A stretch of DNA of 64,000 nt from Betaproteobacteria bacterium. GTDB taxonomy: Bacteria; Pseudomonadota; Gammaproteobacteria; Burkholderiales; SG8-39. Both the position numbers and the translations under genes were made by a program. The notes below the pieces were generated by a model. It had not been told where the DNA came from. It ran no database searches and worked only from the letters and a program-made list of their open reading frames with translations. The stretch is taken from contig SCTY01000071.1 of NCBI GenBank assembly GCA_004297625.1, positions 204,772 through 268,771 of the forward strand. Reading direction: 5' to 3'. This document shows, in pieces, positions 31,753 to 39,872 of the stretch (positions within the stretch are counted from its first letter, which is position 1; each line of letters opens with the position of its first letter).

Positions 31753-32879
31753 AGCCGCTCGAGCAGCTCACGATCCTCGATCTTTCGCGCGTGCTCGCGT
31801 GCCCGTTCGCGACGATGATCCTCGCCGAGCTCGGCGCGCGGGTGATCAAGGTCGAGCAGCCGGGAAGCGGCGACGAAACGCGCGCCTTCGAGCCGCAGCT
31901 CGCGAGGGACAGCGCGTATTTCTTCGCCTGCAACCGGTCGAAGGAATCGATCACCTTGAATTTGAAGCACGACGCGGACCGGCGCGTCGTGCGCCAGCTG
32001 GCTGGAAAGGCGGATGTGCTGCTCGAGAATTTCCCCGTCGGCACGCTGGGCCGCTACGGTCTCGACTACGCGGTGCTCTCGTCGCTCAACCCGAAGCTCA
32101 TCTACGTTTCGTGCACCGGCTTCGGCCAGACCGGCCCGTACGCGCAAAAAAAGGGCTACGACACCGTGTTCCAGGCGATGGGCGGCCTCATGAGCCTCAC
32201 CGGCGAGCGCGGCGGCGGGCCGGTGAAGCCGGGGTTGCCGGTGGCGGATCTGACTTCCGGCCTTTGGATCGCCATTGCGATCCTTGCCTCGGTGGCCGGC
32301 CGCACCCGCACGGGGAAGGGCTGCTACATCGATTTCTCGATGCTGGACGGACAGGTCGCGCTGCTCACCCTCGCCGCGGCGCGCTACTTCGCGCTCGGCG
32401 AAGTGCCGCCGCGCCTGGGCACCGAGCACCCGGGACGCGTGCCGTCAGCCACATTTCGCTGCCGCGACGGCAAATACGCGCACGTCACGGCGAGCGACCA
32501 GCATTGGATGCCGCTGTGCAAGGCGCTCGGCCTCGAGCAATGGGGCAGCGCGTTTGCTTCCAATTCGGTTCGGATCGAACGGCGCGCAGAGGTGATGCGC
32601 GCGCTGACTGAAGCCATCACCGGCCTCGATCGCGGCGAGCTTCTGAAGAGGCTCGACGCAGCCGATGTGCCGGTCGGGCCGGTGAACGACGTCGCCGAGA
32701 TCCTGAGCGATGCGCACGTGAGGGCGCGCGGGCTCGTCGGCAGCTTCGATTATCCCGGGGTGGGCGAATTCAAGGCGCTCGGGCTGCCCTACAAGTTCCT
32801 CGGCTGGGACAACCCGCGGATCGGCCGGCCGCCGGCGCTCGGCGAGCATACCGAGAAGATCCTCGCGGAGCTCAAATGA
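31749..32879 (+). CDS. CaiB/BaiF family CoA transferase
   Basis: The 376-residue type III CoA transferase has ILDLSRVLACPFATMILAELGARVIKVEQPG and the catalytic Asp167 in LPVADLTSG. It exchanges CoA between acids, activating a substrate for the hydratases around it. Overlaps both neighbours by ATGA. Length is at the short end of the family but all core segments are present. Confidence 0.92.
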   Translation: MKPLEQLTILDLSRVLACPFATMILAELGARVIKVEQPGSGDETRAFEPQLARDSAYFFACNRSKESITLNLKHDADRRVVRQLAGKADVLLENFPVGTLGRYGLDYAVLSSLNPKLIYVSCTGFGQTGPYAQKKGYDTVFQAMGGLMSLTGERGGGPVKPGLPVADLTSGLWIAIAILASVAGRTRTGKGCYIDFSMLDGQVALLTLAAARYFALGEVPPRLGTEHPGRVPSATFRCRDGKYAHVTASDQHWMPLCKALGLEQWGSAFASNSVRIERRAEVMRALTEAITGLDRGELLKRLDAADVPVGPVNDVAEILSDAHVRARGLVGSFDYPGVGEFKALGLPYKFLGWDNPRIGRPPALGEHTEKILAELK

Positions 32880-33589
32880 CGGCCGAGCTTTCGATCGACG
32901 GCGGGATAGCGACCCTCACGCTGAATCGTCCCCAGGCGCGCAACGCGGTGAACGCCGAAATGTGCGAGGCGCTGCGCGCCGCGGCGGTTCAAGTCGCCGC
33001 CGACGTAACCGTGAAGCTCGTCATCGTGCGCGGCGCGGGCCCGGTGTTCTGCGCGGGTGCGGACCTGAAAGAGCGCGCGGGCATGCTGGCGGACGAGGTG
33101 CGCGCGCGGCGCCTGAAGGCCTTCGCCGCGTACGACGCGCTGGAGGCGCTTCCCATGCCGTCGGTCGCGGTGGTCCACGGCGCGGTGATCGGCTCGGGCA
33201 TCGAGATCGCCGCAAGCTGCGATTTCATCGTCGCCACGCCGGACACGGTGTTCGCCACCCCCGAGGCCTTGCGGGGCACGGTAGGCGCGACGCAGCGCCT
33301 GCCCCGCGTGTTGGGAAAGCGCCTGGCAAAGGATCTGATGTTCACCGGCCGGCGCTTGAGCGCGCAGGAAGCGTTGGCGGCGGGACTCGTTTCACGAGTG
33401 GTTGATGACTTGGAAAACGAATTTCAAGCGATCGCAAAGGCGGTTCTCGAAGCACCGCAGGAGACGCTGCGCCAGGCGAAGCACTGCATCGACCGGGGCA
33501 CCGAGCTCGATCCGCGCGGCGCGCTCGCCTTGGAACTTGCCGTGATTGAAGCGCAACTGTCTTCGGGAAAATGGATGGGTAAAGCATGA
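32876..33589 (+). CDS. Enoyl-CoA hydratase/isomerase family protein
   Basis: The 237-residue crotonase-fold protein has LNRPQARNAVNAEMCEAL, VFCAGADLKERAGM and GAVIGSGIEIAASCDFIVATPDTVFATPEALRGTVG, with the second-site Glu in TPEALRG. It differs strongly from the hydratase at 31.0 kb, so the two likely act at separate steps. The CoA ligase follows after a dyad element, and a ligase/hydratase pair recalls feruloyl-CoA side-chain shortening (inference only). Confidence 0.87.
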   Translation: MTAELSIDGGIATLTLNRPQARNAVNAEMCEALRAAAVQVAADVTVKLVIVRGAGPVFCAGADLKERAGMLADEVRARRLKAFAAYDALEALPMPSVAVVHGAVIGSGIEIAASCDFIVATPDTVFATPEALRGTVGATQRLPRVLGKRLAKDLMFTGRRLSAQEALAAGLVSRVVDDLENEFQAIAKAVLEAPQETLRQAKHCIDRGTELDPRGALALELAVIEAQLSSGKWMGKA

Positions 33590-33602
33590 GGGCTTGCCCT
33601 TG

Positions 33603-33710
33603 CCCCCCTGACAAGGGGGGCAGCGAGCGGTTTTCGCGAGCGGGGGGTTCGCTTCTTCGAAAACCAACCCCCCGTTCGCCTTCGGCTCACGACCCCCTTG
33701 CCAGGGGGTC
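33603..33710 (+). repeat. Intercistronic dyad-symmetric element, copy C
   Basis: This 108-bp copy has C6-TGACAA-G6 (33603-33620) and GACCCCC-TTGCCA-GGGGGTC (33691-33710) ends, plus the central stem and TTCTTCGAAAACC loop. Its left end is the exact complement of copy B's right end loop, showing that the element is one large inverted repeat. It sits between the hydratase and the CoA-ligase gene, 15 bases before the ligase ATG, in the same orientation as copies A and B. Confidence 0.9.
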
Positions 33711-33725
33711 GGCGCGGAATTGCCG

Positions 33726-35198
33726 ATGACCTGGAAACCGCGCACGCTCGGCGACGTTCTTGCGGAGAGAGCGCGCACAGCGGAAGCGCTTGTCACCCGC
33801 GATGCGCGCTTCACATACGGGGAGCTTTTCGAGAGAGCGAAGGCTGCCGCCGGCACGATGCAGGCGCTGGGCCTGAAGCGCGGGAACCGCATCGGCATCC
33901 TGATGGGCAACGACGAGAAGTGGCTCTCGCTTTTCTACGGCGCCGCGCTGATCGGCGCGATCACGGTGCCGGTGAATACGCGCTTCAAGGCGGCCGAGAT
34001 CGACTATTGCCTGGTGCACTCGGGCTGCAATGCGCTCTTCTACGTCGAGCGCTTTCTCGGCATCGACTTCGGCGCGATGGTGAGGAAGCTCGGCATAAGG
34101 CATGCATTCGACGTGTCGCGCGGCATGCCGCAGGCCGAATTCTCCGAAGCGTACGTCGAGCCGGACGATGTGCTCCTCATACAGTTCACCTCCGGCACCA
34201 CCGCATACCCGAAGGGCGCGATGCTCACGCACGACAGCATGCTGCGCGACGCCTGGGCGGCCGGCACGCGCGTCGGCATCCGCGCGGACGACCGCTACTT
34301 CAACTGCCGGCCGTTCTTCCACGTCGCGGGGACGACGCTCTCGGCGCTGATGGCGCTCGTGAGCGGCGCGTGTCTCGCCACGCTGCCCACTTTTGAGGCC
34401 GGCGCGGCTCTCGAGATGATGGAGCGCGAGCGCTGCACGCTCGTGTCGGGCAACGACACGCTGTTCCAGATGCTCATGGGCTACGCCGATTTTCCGGGGC
34501 GCAAGCTCTGCCTGCGCGGCGGCTGGGCGGCGGCCGGCCCGCAGACGATGCGCGCTATCATCGACGTCCTCGGCGCAAAGCGGATCTGCGCGGCCTACGG
34601 CCTGTCGGAAGCTTCGCCCAACGTCGCCATGAGCGACTGGCGCGACCCCGAGGAGTTGAGAATAAACGGATTGGCCCTTCCTCTGGACGGAGTCCAGGTA
34701 AGGATTTCTGAAGAAAACGAGATCCAGGTGCGCGGCTGGAATGTGATGAAGGGCTACTGCAACAATCCCGAGGCGACCGCAAAGGCGTTTACCGCCGACG
34801 GCTGGCTGCGCACGGGCGACCTGGGCGAGCTCACCGCGGACGGAAGGCTGCGCATGATCGGGCGGCTGAAGGATGTCTTCCGCGTCGGCGGCGAAAACGT
34901 GGCGCCCGCCGAGGTCGAAGAAGTGCTGCTTGCGCATCCCGCCGTCGAGACCGCGCAGGTGATCGGCGTGCCCGATGCGCGCCTCGGCGAGGTGCCTTGC
35001 GCTTATGTCACTTTAAAACATGGAAAAACGGTGAAGGAACAAGAGCTCTTGGAGTGGTGCAAGGAGCGAAGCGCGAGCTTCCGCGTGCCGCGCTATCTCA
35101 GGATCGTTCCCGACTTCGAGTCGATCGGCATGACGGCGAGCGGCAAGGTGCGGAAGACGAAGCTGCGCGAGCACGCGCTGAAGGAGTTCAAGCTTTGA
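33726..35198 (+). CDS. AMP-dependent acyl/aryl-CoA ligase
   Basis: The 490-residue ANL-family enzyme has the P-loop FTSGTTAYPKGAMLTH, the YGLSEASPN motif, GWLRTGDLGELTADGRLRMIGRLKD hinge and the C-terminal catalytic Lys in GMTASGKVRKTKLR. It activates a carboxylic acid to its CoA ester with ATP. TTG 33720 is an alternative start. It overlaps the ThDP gene by TTGA. Confidence 0.9.
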   Translation: MTWKPRTLGDVLAERARTAEALVTRDARFTYGELFERAKAAAGTMQALGLKRGNRIGILMGNDEKWLSLFYGAALIGAITVPVNTRFKAAEIDYCLVHSGCNALFYVERFLGIDFGAMVRKLGIRHAFDVSRGMPQAEFSEAYVEPDDVLLIQFTSGTTAYPKGAMLTHDSMLRDAWAAGTRVGIRADDRYFNCRPFFHVAGTTLSALMALVSGACLATLPTFEAGAALEMMERERCTLVSGNDTLFQMLMGYADFPGRKLCLRGGWAAAGPQTMRAIIDVLGAKRICAAYGLSEASPNVAMSDWRDPEELRINGLALPLDGVQVRISEENEIQVRGWNVMKGYCNNPEATAKAFTADGWLRTGDLGELTADGRLRMIGRLKDVFRVGGENVAPAEVEEVLLAHPAVETAQVIGVPDARLGEVPCAYVTLKHGKTVKEQELLEWCKERSASFRVPRYLRIVPDFESIGMTASGKVRKTKLREHALKEFKL

Positions 35199-36703
35199 AG
35201 CTGCGCGGCGCCGACCTCCTTTCGCGCGCGCTCGCCGCGGCGGGCACGCGACACCTCTTCACGCTGTCCGGCAACCACGTCATGACGGTGTTCGACGCGG
35301 CGCCGGATGCCGGGCTTTCGCTCATCCACGTGCGCCACGAGGCGGCCGCCGTCCACATGGCGGACGCATGGGGCCGGCTCACCGGGGAGCCCGGCGTTGC
35401 CGTGGTGACCGGCGGCCCAGGACACGCGAACGCCGTATCGGCGCTCTATACCGCGCTCGCGTCGGAGTCGCCGCTCCTGCTTATTTCCGGCCACGCGCCG
35501 CTCGACGAGGTCGGCAAAGGCGCGTTCCAGGAGATGCGGCAGGCCGAAGTCGCTGCGCCGCTCTGCAAGGCGTCATGGACCGTGCAATCGGGCGAGGCCC
35601 TGGTGAGCGACATCGTGCGCGCCTGGCGCGAGGCGCGCTATGGCACGCCGGGCCCGGTGCACCTGAGCATTCCGAACGACGTGCTCGACGCCGTCATCGA
35701 CTGTTCTTTACCGGCTGCGTCGGACTTCGAAGTTCGTGCCCCCGTCGTTGGCGAGCATGCCGTCAGCGACCTTCGCGACGCGCTCGCCAAGGCGAAGCGT
35801 CCGTTGATCATCGCGGGGCCGTCGATGATGCGCCGGGGCATCGAGCGGCTCGAAGACGCGATCGGCGTGCCCGTGATCGGCATGCAAAGCCCGCGCGGCA
35901 TGAGCGACCCGAGCCTCGGGCGCGGCGCCGCGGCGCTGAAGAAGGCGGACGTCGTGGTGCTCGCCGGCAAGCGCCTCGACTTCAGCCTGAACTTCGGCAA
36001 GGTGCTTGGGGCAGGATGCCGCGTGATCGAGGCGGGCCCGGAGATCATGGCCCTGCTCGAGGCGAAAGGCGTTGCCGGCAGCGCGTGGCGCGACGAGGCG
36101 CGCGCGGCGCTCGCCTACCGGCCGCCCGAATGGCAGCGCATTCGATCGAAGGGCGACGGCCCGGTGCACGCGCTCGATGTCTGCCGCGCGGCGCAGAAGC
36201 TGCTCGATTCGCCCGATGCCGTGGTGATCTGCGACGGCGGCGAATTCGGCCAATGGGCGCAGGCGACGCTGCGCGCGCCGCGGCGCCTGATCAGCGGTCC
36301 CGCCGGCGCCATCGGGCCTTCGATTCCGTTCGCCGCCGCGGCCAAGCTCGCGTTCCCGCGCGCGCCGGTGCTCGCGGTGCTCGGCGACGGCACCTTCGGC
36401 TTCCACATGGCCGAGCTCGACACCGCGGTGCGCTACGGGCTCAACTACATCGCGATCGTCGGCAACGACGCGATGTGGAACGCCGAGTATCAAATCCAGC
36501 TGCGCGAATACGGCGCCGAGCGCGCGCGCGGCTGCGAGCTGCGGCCGAGCCGCTACGGCGCGCTCGCCGCGGCGCTGGGCGCGCACGGCGAAGATGTGTT
36601 CCACGTGCGCGATCTCGAGCCCGCGCTCGCGCGCGCCGCGATCGCCGGCAAGCCGGCGTGCATCAGCGTCGCGATCGAGCGCGCGCCCGCGCCCAAATAC
36701 TGA
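35195..36703 (+). CDS. ThDP-dependent enzyme of the acetolactate synthase/2-hydroxyacyl-CoA lyase type
   Basis: The 502-residue protein starts at TTG 35195 in the preceding stop (TTGA). It has the catalytic Glu in LIHVRHEAAAVHMADAWGRLTG, the central domain, and the ThDP motif LGDGTFGFHMAELDTAVRYGLNYIAIVGNDAMWN. In a CoA operon it may cleave a 2-hydroxyacyl-CoA or decarboxylate a 2-oxo acid. It is longer and different from the ThDP fragment at the left edge. The TTG is weak, consistent with coupling. Confidence 0.88.
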   Translation: MKLRGADLLSRALAAAGTRHLFTLSGNHVMTVFDAAPDAGLSLIHVRHEAAAVHMADAWGRLTGEPGVAVVTGGPGHANAVSALYTALASESPLLLISGHAPLDEVGKGAFQEMRQAEVAAPLCKASWTVQSGEALVSDIVRAWREARYGTPGPVHLSIPNDVLDAVIDCSLPAASDFEVRAPVVGEHAVSDLRDALAKAKRPLIIAGPSMMRRGIERLEDAIGVPVIGMQSPRGMSDPSLGRGAAALKKADVVVLAGKRLDFSLNFGKVLGAGCRVIEAGPEIMALLEAKGVAGSAWRDEARAALAYRPPEWQRIRSKGDGPVHALDVCRAAQKLLDSPDAVVICDGGEFGQWAQATLRAPRRLISGPAGAIGPSIPFAAAAKLAFPRAPVLAVLGDGTFGFHMAELDTAVRYGLNYIAIVGNDAMWNAEYQIQLREYGAERARGCELRPSRYGALAAALGAHGEDVFHVRDLEPALARAAIAGKPACISVAIERAPAPKY

Positions 36704-36706
36704 AGA

Positions 36707-36773
36707 AATTCGGGGTCAGAGTCTTAATTCAGATAGCTTTGCGTCGGGTGAATTAAGACTCTGACCCCGAATT
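36707..36773. repeat. 25-bp perfect inverted repeat between convergent genes
   Basis: Arms 36707-36731 and 36749-36773 are perfectly complementary over 25 bases (core GGGGTCAGAGTCTTAATTC) around a 17-base loop. It fills the 76-base gap between two convergent stops and could act as a bidirectional terminator. From memory, this GGGGTCAGAGTCTTAATT sequence recurs in betaproteobacteria near REP-associated transposase genes. A solo arm is at 4966-4990. Confidence 0.88.
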
Positions 36774-36779
36774 CACGGT

Positions 36780-37625
36780 TCAGCCGTCGGCGATGCTGTT
36801 CTCCAGGACGCCGACCTTGTCGATCTCGATTTCGATCTTGTCGCCGGGCTTCATCCACACCGGAGGAGTGCGGCGCGCGCCCACCCCGCCCGGCGTGCCG
36901 GTGACGATGACGTCGCCGGCAAGCAGCGTCGTGAACGACGAGATGTACTCGATGAGCTTCGGAATCTTGAAGATCATCTGCTCGGTGGTGGCGTGCTGCA
37001 TCTCGCGGCCGTTCAGCCGGCACGAGAGCGTCAGCGTGGTGCTCGGCGGAATGTCGTCGGCCGTGACCATCCACGGGCCGAAGCCGCCGGTATGCGTGAA
37101 GTTCTTGCCCGCGGTCCACTGGATGGTGTGGCGCTGCCACTCGCGCACCGAGCCGTCGTTGTAGCAGCTGTAGCCGGCGATATGGTCCCAGGAATCCTTC
37201 TGCGAGATTCTTCTTCCCGGCCTGCCGATGATGACCGCGATCTCGGCCTCGTAGTCGAGCTGGATCGACTCGCGCGGCCGGATGATCGGCTGCTTGTGGC
37301 CGACCTGCGACTCGGCGACGCGCAGGAAAAGCGCCGGCTGCTCGGTCTTGTCGCGCCCGGTCTCGGCGCGATGCTCCTCGTAGTTGAGGCCGACGCAGAC
37401 GATCTTGTCGGGGTTCGGTATGACCGGCAGCCAGCGTATGTCGGAAGTCTTGTAGTCCGCGCTCGCGGACAGGTGCTTGGCCGCCTGCGCGAAACCGTTC
37501 CCCGCGACGAGCGACTTGAGGTCGGGATACTGGTTGCCTAGATAGCGGCGCAGGTCGACAATCCCGCTGCCGGTGACGATCCCGTAGCTGGCGCCCTGCG
37601 CGGTCTTGAAGGTAGCGAGTTTCAT
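36780..37625 (-). CDS. Fumarylacetoacetate hydrolase family protein
   Basis: The 281-residue protein has the FAH-fold metal site: CVGLNYEEHRAE, LDYEAEIAVIIGRPGR (Glu, Glu) and YNDGSVREWQ (Asp), then GTPGGVGARRTPPVWMKPGD. Members hydrolyse, hydrate or decarboxylate oxo-diacids formed after ring cleavage. It lies back to back with the VOC gene, the two ATGs meeting in CATATG. Confidence 0.92.
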   Translation of the reverse strand: MKLATFKTAQGASYGIVTGSGIVDLRRYLGNQYPDLKSLVAGNGFAQAAKHLSASADYKTSDIRWLPVIPNPDKIVCVGLNYEEHRAETGRDKTEQPALFLRVAESQVGHKQPIIRPRESIQLDYEAEIAVIIGRPGRRISQKDSWDHIAGYSCYNDGSVREWQRHTIQWTAGKNFTHTGGFGPWMVTADDIPPSTTLTLSCRLNGREMQHATTEQMIFKIPKLIEYISSFTTLLAGDVIVTGTPGGVGARRTPPVWMKPGDKIEIEIDKVGVLENSIADG

Positions 37626-38162
37626 ATGGTCAGGTCATCCTCGGTTCCGGCGCTGTCCTTCAGCCACATGGGGATTTTCGTGGCCGACGTCGCGCGCATG
37701 GAGGATTTTTACACACGCGTGCTCGGTTTTGCGGTCACGGATCGCGGTGACCTTGCTTCCATAAAGCTCGTCTTCCTAAGTCGCGATCCGAGGGAGCATC
37801 ACCAGATCGTGCTCGCCACAGGGCGCCCGGGCGAGCTGCCCTTCAACCCGATCAACCAGATCTCCTTTCGCATGGCGGAATTCGCCGGGCTGCGCGAGAT
37901 GCACCGGCGCCTGCAGGCCGAAGGGGTCGACGAGCTCGCGCCCGTTTCGCACGGAAACGCGCTGTCGGTGTACTTCCGCGACCCGGAAGGCAACCGCATC
38001 GAGCTCTTCGTCGACACGCCGTGGTACGTGAAGCAGCCGCTGCGCGTGCCGATGGACATGACGCTCTCCGACGCCGAGCTGTGGGCCTGGGCGGAAGCCG
38101 AGGCGCGCAAGCTTCCGGGCTTCAAGCCGGTCGAGCAATGGCGCAAGGAAGTGTTCCGCTGA
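37626..38162 (+). CDS. VOC-superfamily (extradiol dioxygenase-like) protein
   Basis: The 178-residue protein has beta-alpha-beta-beta-beta modules: LSFSHMGIFVADVARMEDFYTRVLGFAV (first metal His) and VYFRDPEGNRIELFVDTPWY (Glu). The middle His expected in the second module is absent: NPINQISFRM has Gln instead. Either the site is altered or the protein is a binding/isomerase member. The ATG at 37626 directly abuts the divergent FAH start; ATG 37668 is an alternative. It overlaps the maleylacetate reductase start. Confidence 0.8.
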   Translation: MVRSSSVPALSFSHMGIFVADVARMEDFYTRVLGFAVTDRGDLASIKLVFLSRDPREHHQIVLATGRPGELPFNPINQISFRMAEFAGLREMHRRLQAEGVDELAPVSHGNALSVYFRDPEGNRIELFVDTPWYVKQPLRVPMDMTLSDAELWAWAEAEARKLPGFKPVEQWRKEVFR

Positions 38163-39226
38163 AGAGCTTCCTCTATACCGCGCTGCCGATGCGCGTGGTG
38201 TTCGGCGCCGGCACGGCGGCGCAGCTCGGCGCCGAGGTCGAGCGGCTCGGCGCGAAGCGCGTGCTCGTGATCTCGACCCCCGGGCGCGCCCAGATGGTGG
38301 GCTCGCTCTGCAACGATCTGCCGATCGCGGGCGTCTTCGACCAGGCGGTGATGCATACGCCGCTCGACAAGGTGAAGGAGGCGAGGACGCAGGCGGCCGC
38401 GGTCAACGCCGACTGCTGCGTCGCCGTGGGCGGCGGCTCGACCATCGGCTTCGGCAAGGCGATCGCGCTCACGGGCGGCCTGCCGGTCATCGCGGTGCCG
38501 ACCACGTACTCCGGCTCGGAGATGACCACTCTCTGGGGCGTGAGCGAGGGCGGCGCGAAAAAAACCGGCCGCGATCCGAAGGTGCTGCCGCGCACCGTGA
38601 TCTACGACCCGCGGCTCACGCTCGGGCTTCCTCCGGCGGTGTCCGCGGCGAGCGGCATGAACGCGATGGCGCACTGCGTCGAGGCGCTCTACGCCCACGA
38701 CGGCAATCCGATCGTCTCGCTCATGGCCGAGGAGGGCATCCGGGCTCTTGCAGCGGCATTGCCCAAAATAGCGATCAGTCCAAAGGATCTTCAGGCAAGA
38801 ACCGACGCGCTTTACGGCGCGTGGCTCGCCGGCTGCAGCATCAGCACCACGAGCGTCGCGCTGCATCACAAGCTCTGCCACGTGCTCGGCGGCCTCGGCC
38901 TGCCGCACGCGGAGACGCACGCGATCCTCCTGCCGCACGCAGTGCGCTACAACCACGACGCCGCGCCCGAGGCGATGGCGCGCATCCGCAAGGCGATCGG
39001 CCTGGGCGATGCGGCCACTTCGATTTACGACCTCGAAACGAAGCTCGGCATTCCGATGCGCCTCGCGGACATCGGCATGAAGGAGCAGGACATCGAGCGT
39101 GCGGCGCAGATCGCCAACGCGGCGCCGTATCCGAACCCGCGGAAAGTCGAATACGAGCCGGTGCTCGCGCTGCTGCGCGACGCCTACGCCGGACGCCGCC
39201 CGGTCAAGCGTTCGTTCGTGGAGTAG
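38159..39226 (+). CDS. Maleylacetate reductase-like iron alcohol dehydrogenase (apparent CTG start)
   Basis: The protein has the group III alcohol dehydrogenase pattern: FLYTALPMRVVFGAGTAAQLGAEV, the NAD loop VGGGSTIGFGKAIAL, PTTYSGSEMTTLWGV and metal ligands in SGMNAMAHCVEALY and HHKLCHVLGGLGLPHAETHAIL. It should reduce maleylacetate to 3-oxoadipate. The family N-terminus (xxFxYTALPxRVVFG) begins at CTG 38159, which overlaps the VOC stop (CTGA) and has AAGGAAG eight bases upstream. The nearest conventional start, ATG 38138, adds seven residues and lacks a Shine-Dalgarno. I prefer CTG, 355 residues. Confidence 0.85.
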   Translation: MKSFLYTALPMRVVFGAGTAAQLGAEVERLGAKRVLVISTPGRAQMVGSLCNDLPIAGVFDQAVMHTPLDKVKEARTQAAAVNADCCVAVGGGSTIGFGKAIALTGGLPVIAVPTTYSGSEMTTLWGVSEGGAKKTGRDPKVLPRTVIYDPRLTLGLPPAVSAASGMNAMAHCVEALYAHDGNPIVSLMAEEGIRALAAALPKIAISPKDLQARTDALYGAWLAGCSISTTSVALHHKLCHVLGGLGLPHAETHAILLPHAVRYNHDAAPEAMARIRKAIGLGDAATSIYDLETKLGIPMRLADIGMKEQDIERAAQIANAAPYPNPRKVEYEPVLALLRDAYAGRRPVKRSFVE

Positions 39227-39815
39227 CCTTGAGACCCGCCGTGAGGATGAACTTCATCGCCTCCTCGCGCGACATCTTGACCGCCGTGATGGCGCTCTTC
39301 GGCACGATCACCGTGTAGCCGCCGATCTGGTAGCTCATCGGCAGGTACACCGCGACCTCCTCGGGCCCCGCGATGCCGGCGGGCACGTCGGAGAAATCCG
39401 CGCGCGTCACGAACCCGAGCAGGCGCACGTTGCCCGGCAGCGCCACCGACACCACCTGCAGCGCCGGTTCCTTGTGCTGCGCGAACAGGCCGAGAAGGTC
39501 GCGCATCGCCGAGTACACCGAGCGCACCAGCGGAATCTCGAGGAGCAGCCACTCCGTCCAGCCGAAAAGCCGCCGGAAGAGGATCCCGTTCATGAGCACG
39601 CCGACGGCGAACACCACCACCACGGCGAGCACCAGGCCCATCCCGGTGCGATACCACTCGTCGGGCAGGACCAGCATCACCTGCTTGCCGAAGAAGCGCT
39701 CGAGGACGTTGAGCAGCCACACCGTGAAGTAGATCGTCGCCACCAGCGGCAGCACGGTGAGCAGGCCGGTCAGGAAAATGCGGCCGAGCTTTCTCAGCGG
39801 CGACGAGGGAGGCAC
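39204..39815 (-). CDS. DUF502-family membrane protein
   Basis: The 203-residue protein has two N-terminal membrane segments (IFLTGLLTVLPLVATIYFTVWLLN and GMGLVLAVVVVFAVGVLMNGILF) followed by IPLVRSVYSAMRDLLGLF and a soluble part with VSVALPGNVRLLGFVTR and PMSYQIGGYTVIVPKSAI. This is the DUF502 layout; function unknown. It converges on the maleylacetate reductase with a 23-base overlap. Confidence 0.9.
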   Translation of the reverse strand: MPPSSPLRKLGRIFLTGLLTVLPLVATIYFTVWLLNVLERFFGKQVMLVLPDEWYRTGMGLVLAVVVVFAVGVLMNGILFRRLFGWTEWLLLEIPLVRSVYSAMRDLLGLFAQHKEPALQVVSVALPGNVRLLGFVTRADFSDVPAGIAGPEEVAVYLPMSYQIGGYTVIVPKSAITAVKMSREEAMKFILTAGLKATPRTNA

Positions 39816-39844
39816 CGCGGCATCGTATCAAGTTTTCCTCCTGC

Positions 39845-39863
39845 TATAGTGGAGCGAGGAGGA
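39845..39863 (+). promoter_or_regulatory. Possible -10 box and Shine-Dalgarno of the monooxygenase-fold gene
   Basis: TATAGT at 39845-39850 lies 23 bases from the ATG and GAGGAGGA at 39856-39863 is an almost perfect Shine-Dalgarno nine bases from it. No clear -35 is seen. If TATAGT is the -10, the leader would be only about 15 bases. Confidence 0.4.
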
Positions 39864-39872
39864 CTGTCACGG

